A stretch of 64,000 nucleotides of DNA from Closterium sp. NIES-65 (taxonomy: Eukaryota > Streptophyta > Zygnematophyceae > Desmidiales > Closteriaceae). Numbering within the stretch: the first letter of the stretch is position 1; every line of letters starts with the position of its first letter. The notes beneath the pieces were generated by a model. That model worked only from the letters and a program-made list of their open reading frames with translations, ran no database searches and was not told the origin of the DNA. This document shows, piece by piece, positions 59,069 through 64,000 of this stretch. Location: the NCBI GenBank assembly GCA_948144175.1, contig CANXME010002064.1, forward strand, positions 62,001-126,000, written 5' to 3'. The position numbers and the translations under genes were made by a program.

Positions 59069-60430
59069 TCAGTGTGCATGCGTCTCTTCGGCGATTTGGC
59101 GACGCTCAGCAATCCCATTCTGCTGAGGAGAGGCCGGAAGCATGAACGTATGGCGGATGCCTTCGTTCCGACAAAACTCCTCAAGGAGGCCAAAAGAGAA
59201 CTCACCTCCCCTGTCAGAGTGCAGACGCAGGACTGGCAAGTCCTGACGAAACCGCTCGCGCAGCTGGCGACGAGTAGCACGGATCCAGGGGATCAAAACA
59301 CCGCTGACGTCCGCCTTGCGCCACAAAGGGAAGATAGTGGTGTAGCGTCTGTAGTCGTCAACAACCAGCAAGAAGTAGCGTTCCTGGTCCGTTCCACCGA
59401 CAGGGGACGGGCCCCAAACGTCCATGTGGAGAGTTTGTAGAGGAGCAGTGGTCGGAGGAAACTCAGAGGAAACTCGGAGGAGTGAGGAGCGGCGCGCTGC
59501 CGCCCCTCGACGCAGGGAAGGCACGGCGGCGCAGGCGAGCACGGTAGGGAGGGCAGGGACCTCGGAAGGCCTGAGACAAGGAGACGGGAGTGCATGCTGC
59601 GGAGACGCGGTAGCGAGGGGTGACCTAGGCGGTGGTGCCAGAGGAGAGTCTGGTGAGAGAGTACCCGTCACGAGCAAGACACTGCAAGCTGACCAGACGC
59701 AGACACCCGACTCGACACAGTCACCTGACCCGACTCAGCCACGTATGCAGACGTAGTGATCAGTGTGTATAGGCCGGACCCAGGCTGACGAGTGAACGTT
59801 GCAAGGTGACGGCCAGCCCGTGAGCACGTACAGATCGCCACACGCTGTCCTCCAGGAATGAAGGCTTCAACCCATTCATCCTGGAGAACCGCGTTGCTCA
59901 ACAAGTTCGTTGAGAACGCGGGGAGGTGTAGATCAGAGAGAGACATAGGGGACTGCCGGACACGGGAGGACAGTAGAGGCTCGCGCAACTACTGGGTCCC
60001 CAGTGGGGTTAGCCAGTGAGACTGGGACAAGTGCTGCGAGTGGTGTGGTTGTTGTGGAATTACGAAAGAAGCAACGTGATGCACCTGAGTCAAGCGTAAA
60101 AGTGTGCAAGGCCTCAGCTAAGGCAGGACATGTGGCAATAGACGCACTAGCACCTAGAGCATCGGCAGACTCATGAGCACCTAGAGTTGCAGGAGACTCA
60201 CCAACACCTGGAGCGGCAGCAGACTCACTAGCACCTAGAGCAGCAGACTCTACACAACCAGAGACGCACTGCTGAGAAAACACAGTCGCGAGGCCGCTGC
60301 AGGGAGAAGGTGCTCTGCGGACGCTGCTGCCGCCGCTGTGCAGTACCCATAAAACCTAAACCTCCACCACCAGGTTTGCATCGCTGAAAAACCCACTCAC
60401 GAAGCTGCTGAGGGGTGGGGTTGTCTGGGA
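59069..60430 (-). pseudogene. copia F Gag tail, protease and partial integrase
   Basis: The minus strand from about 60425 has PTPQQLREWVFQRC; protease follows with TLDSGASRCFFRNS (about 60090), and integrase with CLPCVEG, MDVWGPSPV, VVDDYRRYT, HSDRGGEF and NGIAERR. Frames change at least near 59930 and 59450, and several stops occur. It is clearly dead. Confidence 0.83.
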
Positions 60431-60779
60431 GAGGAAGTGATAACTACTGTCCACCCCTAGCCGCTGCAACTACCATGATAATAGCCATGACAGGCATTGA
60501 CATTCAATAGCAGGTCCAGCACCTCCAGCACTAGCAGCACCTCCAGCACTCTCAGCAGCACCTCCAGCACCTCCAGCAGCAGCAGTAGCACAAGCAGCAG
60601 CAGCAGTAGTAGCAGGAGGGCGGCTCGAGCTGGGCGGCGTGACTCGGCCTGGGAAATGCTGCTCGGCAAGGCACAGCGCAACAGTAGCAGCGTGTGCAGT
60701 AGCAGCGCGCTGGGCAGCAGTGCGTGCTAGCGCTATTTTTTTTTTTTAAGAAAAAAAAATTTATTATCATTATTTATTT

Positions 60780-61290
60780 AGGGTTGCGAGGCGCGCTGGG
60801 CTACGGGGCGCGCTAGCGCTTAGCAGCGGAGCGCGCTAGCGCACTGGGCTGCGGGACGCGCTGGCGCGAAGGGCAGCGGGGCGTGCTGGCGCGCTGGGCT
60901 GCGGGGCGCACAGGCGCGCTAGGCTGCGGGGCGCGCTGGCGTGCTTAGCAGCAGGGAGCGCTGGGCTATGGGGCGCGCTGGCGCATTTAGGGCTGTGAGG
61001 CGCGCTGGGCTGCGGGGCTGCTCGCGGCCAGAAGGGGCGCGCAGGGAAGGGGCTGCTCGCGGGCAGCAGGGGCGCTCGGGGCAGGGGCTGCTTGCAGGCA
61101 GCAGTGGCGCGCGGGGCAGGGGCTGCTCGTGGGCGGCAGGGGCGCGCAAGGCAGGGGATGCTCGCGGGCAGCAGGGACGCGCGGGGCACGAGCTGCTCGC
61201 GGGCAGCAGGGGCGCGCGTGACAGCAGGGCAGCGCGCTAGGGCGGATAGTGCGAGTAGCTGCAGGGCAGCGTGACACTGTGCAAGACGGC
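60780..61290. repeat. GC-rich tandem repeats of the copia F leader
   Basis: Units of GCGCTGGGCTGCGGGGCGCG type (60790-61010), then about six copies of a roughly 34-bp unit containing GGGCTGCTCGCGGGCAGCAG (about 61015-61215). Same position as the repeat leaders of copias B and E. Confidence 0.8.
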
Positions 61291-61377
61291 TGGACAGCGC
61301 AAGGGTGCTTCAGACAGGAACTAGCGGAACGATCGGTGGGCCCTAAAAACCTAACAGGTTTCCTGCTCTGAATACCA

Positions 61378-61507
61378 TGTCAGAATCAACTGTGCAAGAA
61401 TGGATGAATTATGAATGAGTTGGGTACAAGTACTAACCCTTAAGTGTTGTACCCCTTGTAGGCTAACCCACTATAGCCTAGAGAGAACACAAACATGCAG
61501 TCTGACA
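61378..61507 (-). repeat. 5' LTR of copia F
   Basis: On the minus strand it starts TGTCAGACTGCATG and ends GATTCTGACA. It contains the shared TAGGCTATAGTGGG and GGGTACAAC words. Confidence 0.83.
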
Positions 61508-62643
61508 GACGCGACCAGGTATGTTTGGGATTTATGGTCTCAGCGGCCAACACTAAGGATCTCTTCACCAAGGCACTTCCGTTTGGTGACCACTACATGT
61601 TTTGTTTGCTGCTTTGCCTTGTTCAGACAGGCTCTCGGTTGCTGTAGGCTTGTCTCTTGCTTCTTGCTCTGCTTGTCATGCCTTCTATATACATCCATAT
61701 GTTTACATATGTACATACATGTGTGTGTGTATGCATGTGCGTGCGTGTGTGTATATGTATTTATGTATGTGTATCTATGCATGTGTGTGTGAGGGGGGGG
61801 TGCGTATGCGTGTGTGTGTGCGCGCGCATGCGCGCGTACGTGCGTGCGTGTGGTGTGTGTGTGTATGTCTGTGTATGTGTGTGTGTGTGCGTGTGTGTGT
61901 GTACGCACGCGCGTGTGTGTATGTATGTATGTGTGTGTGTATGTATATGTGTGTATGTGTGTGTGTATGTGTATGTGTATGTGTGTGTGTATGTGTGTGT
62001 ATGTATGTGTGTGTGTGTGTGTGTGTGAACTCTTCAACTGCCCTTGAGGACCCATGCTTGCTCTCAGACTGTGTGATGGCTTCGTGATCCACCCTGAGCT
62101 TTGTGTTGTTACTTCTCTTGACCGTTCTAATTACCAATTGTCTCTCTTGCTAGTTTTGATGCCCTTCACTTAAAGTTGTCGTCTACATACCTGGTGGGAG
62201 GGCCTCTGGTTTATCACTTGAAAACTAGGTAGCCCTCTGCTTCGATGGCGAGGTGTGTTTCACAGTTTTTGACAACACAACCCCCGCCTGAAATTTCCTT
62301 GCTCTTGATTGGCTATACAAATTCACCAATCCCCTCCTCAACCCAACCTCACGAAATTATCGCAGAGTCGCTGAGGGTTGTTTCTCAACCGAAAATCTTC
62401 ACAAAACTGGTGGATTTCGCCAGTTCCGTTTGACGAGCTCGCACCTACTGATTCTGGAAGAGGGTTTTTCGTAAGCGAATCAGTGTGCGTCGTTGGGTTT
62501 GCATCCTAAATAACCCCAAAAAATACCGCGAAGTATGTATACCGCCGCTTTAAGGCAATGGGGGTGTGTCAAATTATAAACATATTTACTTGTCTATAGT
62601 TAGGTTCATGTTAGGGGGTACCAAATATCTCCCAACTCTCACA
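61508..62643 (+). mobile_element. copia tail P2, plus strand (RNase H end, tail, worn LTR)
   Basis: [20 protein letters not shown] (about 61538-61600) is the C-terminal end of copia RNase H (compare ASEANTADVFTKAL). A tail like those of the other copias continues (GTGATCCACCCTGAGCTTTG at about 62080) but is expanded by a GT-rich microsatellite. A polypurine tract GGGGGTG at about 62560 is followed by TGTCAAATTATAAAC ... CTCTCACA (62567-62643), which looks like a shrunken LTR. The upstream body is missing at the copia F border. Confidence 0.7.
61709..62028. repeat. GT/GTAT-rich microsatellite
   Basis: About 320 bases of GTGTGT with TATG and GCGC interruptions, inside the tail of copia P2. It produces long but meaningless open frames on both strands. 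Confidence 0.95.
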
Positions 62644-62746
62644 CTTGTGCCCCCCCGTGCATCACATTCTCGCAAGAGATAGCAATGAGTAGATTTCATG
62701 GTGATGTGCCCATGCCCCTTGAGAATTGTATGTGCGCATTATGACG

Positions 62747-62883
62747 TGTTAGAATAGGTAGCTAGGAATGAGTAGATTACGAGAGTGTTTGGGTACAAAA
62801 GAAAGCCCTAAGGGGTTGTACCCCATATTGGCTACCCCACTAAAGCCTACATATTCTATCATAACATACATATAGTTTGGACA
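62747..62883 (-). repeat. 3' LTR of copia H
   Basis: A 137-base repeat with the shared TAGGCTTTAGTGGGGTAGCC and GGGTACAACCC words. No partner in the window. Confidence 0.8.
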
Positions 62884-63107
62884 CACCCCCATAGGCAAAG
62901 TGGGAGAGAACAAGAGTTCACAAGACCAGTCACGAGAAGCAATGCAAGCTCAGGGTGGATCACAACGTCACCACATCATCTGAGCACAAGCAAGAGGGCC
63001 ACAAGGCCAGTTCACAGGCAGAGGTATATATGCAACAACAACAACAACAATGCATTGATCACTACCTAGCAAGAGTATAAATATATAGATCACTGTACAA
63101 TCAAAGT

Positions 63108-63534
63108 CTACAGCAAGTGAGGAAACGTCGTCACCAAGCCTAGAGCAGTGCAGAAGTGCTGATGATCACCAGCCGGAAGGGCCTTGGTGAACACATCAAC
63201 CGTGTTGGCCCGGGTGGGCACGTGAGCAACACGAAGCTGACCACGCTGCTGCAACTATCGAGCAAGGAAGTAACGCAGAGCGATGTGCTTCATTCTGTGC
63301 TCCAGTCTGTGGTCCTGACACAAGGCAATGGCAGCCTTGTTGTCGACGTACAGAACTGGAGTAGAACGAGGCCTCTCCCCCAAGTCGGTCAGCAGGTAGG
63401 TGAGCCAGCATAACTCCTGTGCAGCCATGGCTATGGCGTAGATCTCAGCCTCACAACAGGAACTGAGAACAGAAGACGAGCGTGTAGACCGCCAAGAAAT
63501 AGAGCCAGAGCCAAGGCTGAACGTGTAACCCTGT
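63108..63534 (-). pseudogene. copia H RNase H fragment
   Basis: The minus strand reads FSLGSGSISWRSTRSSSVLS, SCCEAEIYAIAMAAQELCW, VLYVDNKAAIALC, HIALRYFLAR, a TAG, then LQQRGQLRVAHV, ANTVDVFTKAL and a TAG at 63108-63110. The acidic residues of RNase H are kept apart from the lost N-terminal part. One internal stop (in place of Glu). Confidence 0.85.
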
Positions 63535-64000
63535 TACTGTGGAGATTCACTCTACAACGGTAGTGAGCTAGACTACGGGGTTGGCACGAAATACTAGAGG
63601 TGATCGTAGCTTTGCTTGGTTCCTTCGTGCTTGCACATTCACAGGAGAAATTGGCAAGAGTTTCCAATAGCAAAGTTGGAATTAAAGAATGATCAAACAA
63701 GAATTCACAACAATGACTACATCAGGCACCTAGCAACCATGCAGCTAGCCTGGTCGACCGCCAGTACAGCTCGGTCGACCACCTGCTAGCATTGCGGAGA
63801 TAAGCCGCGCCAGCTCTGCAGAAGGGCGACCTGCCAACAGAGCAGGTCGACGGCGTGACAACGCTGCAGCTGAGCGGCTGTCCAGCGTTGCCCCGTAGAA
63901 CACAGCAGTGCGCACGCTCGCATGTGCGTGCAGACGACTGGCCCGACTTGCCTCGTTGGGCATCTGTTGGCTGTTGTCTGCGCCTGACGAGCCACATCGA
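63535..64000. other. unassigned sequence at the window edge
   Basis: Starts near TGTGGAGATTCACTCTACAA, which could be the first bases of another LTR inserted into copia H, but no partner is in view. I recognise no coding motif on either strand. Confidence 0.35.

Larger units (their letters stand above)
59061..61507 (-). mobile_element. Ty1/copia retrotransposon F, minus strand, 3' half missing
   Basis: The 5' LTR is at 61378-61507, followed on the minus strand by the primer site TGGTATTCAGAGCAGG, the conserved AGGGCCCACCGA word, a GC-rich repeat leader (61290-60780), a Gag tail, protease and integrase. It ends inside integrase just after NGIAERR at about 59061. RT, RNase H and the 3' LTR are absent. 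A T-rich/A-rich stretch at 60730-60780 interrupts the leader. Confidence 0.85.
62747..63534 (-). mobile_element. copia tail H, minus strand
   Basis: The 3' LTR is at 62747-62883 (on the minus strand TGTCCAAAC ... ATTCTAACA), preceded on that strand by the polypurine tract TATGGGGGTG, an untranslated tail, and part of RNase H. The body stops at about 63534, where unrelated sequence begins. Confidence 0.82.

Noticed and set aside
61540..62137. Long His/Thr- or Val/Cys-rich open frames on both strands
   Set aside because: They are translations of the GT microsatellite.

Overview
The window is eukaryotic nuclear DNA, most likely from a plant-lineage (streptophyte) genome. The evidence is several Ty1/copia elements with initiator-Met-type primer sites, two Ty3/gypsy chromodomain elements, and one long intron-rich gene with GT-AG introns combining legume-type lectin, EGF-like and LysM domains. 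GC-rich copia bodies, Gly-rich Gag and a lectin/LysM extracellular protein would fit a charophyte-type green alga, but that placement is inference. No bacterial operon, CRISPR array, tRNA or rRNA was seen.

Layout. 1-2711: 3' part of a copia element (P1). 2712-2997: a short flank. 2998-28776: one old copia element (A; TSD GCGGC) split by later insertions. These are gypsy chromovirus G1 (3517-10728; TSD GGCGA), which itself carries a small non-autonomous copia N (4023-5351; TSD TTTCG; identical LTRs); a minus-strand copia D (10824 to about 16335) that ends in a head-to-head junction; and copia B (17892-25247; TSD GTTTG). 28777-31325: flanking DNA with a possible two-exon minus-strand gene and a MITE-like element. 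31326-43673: a 12-exon plus-strand gene, predicted 1618 aa. 43674-45049: 3' flank, a G-rich minisatellite and an old gypsy gag relic. 45050-58146: minus-strand gypsy G2 (TSD CTGCA), split by copia E (50128-57489; TSD CTTGG). 58152-64000: the rest of the gag relic, a truncated minus-strand copia F, a plus-strand copia tail (P2) with a long GT microsatellite, a minus-strand copia tail H, and unassigned sequence.

The retroelements are mostly dead. Single-base frameshifts, single nonsense codons, a 16-base deletion and a YVDD-to-YVDN change can be read by comparing copies. Copia E (one stop codon seen) and the D pol segment are the best preserved. Matching 5-bp duplications allow a relative insertion order to be read directly.

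The main novelty is the lectin/EGF/LysM gene. All proposed intron phases agree along the chain. The end of almost every exon, including its splice donor or acceptor, has been copied in tandem into the adjacent intron, sometimes expanding into minisatellites that begin exactly at the donor. A second candidate is a hairpin with stem differences that keep pairing, just downstream of the primer-binding site in several copia leaders.
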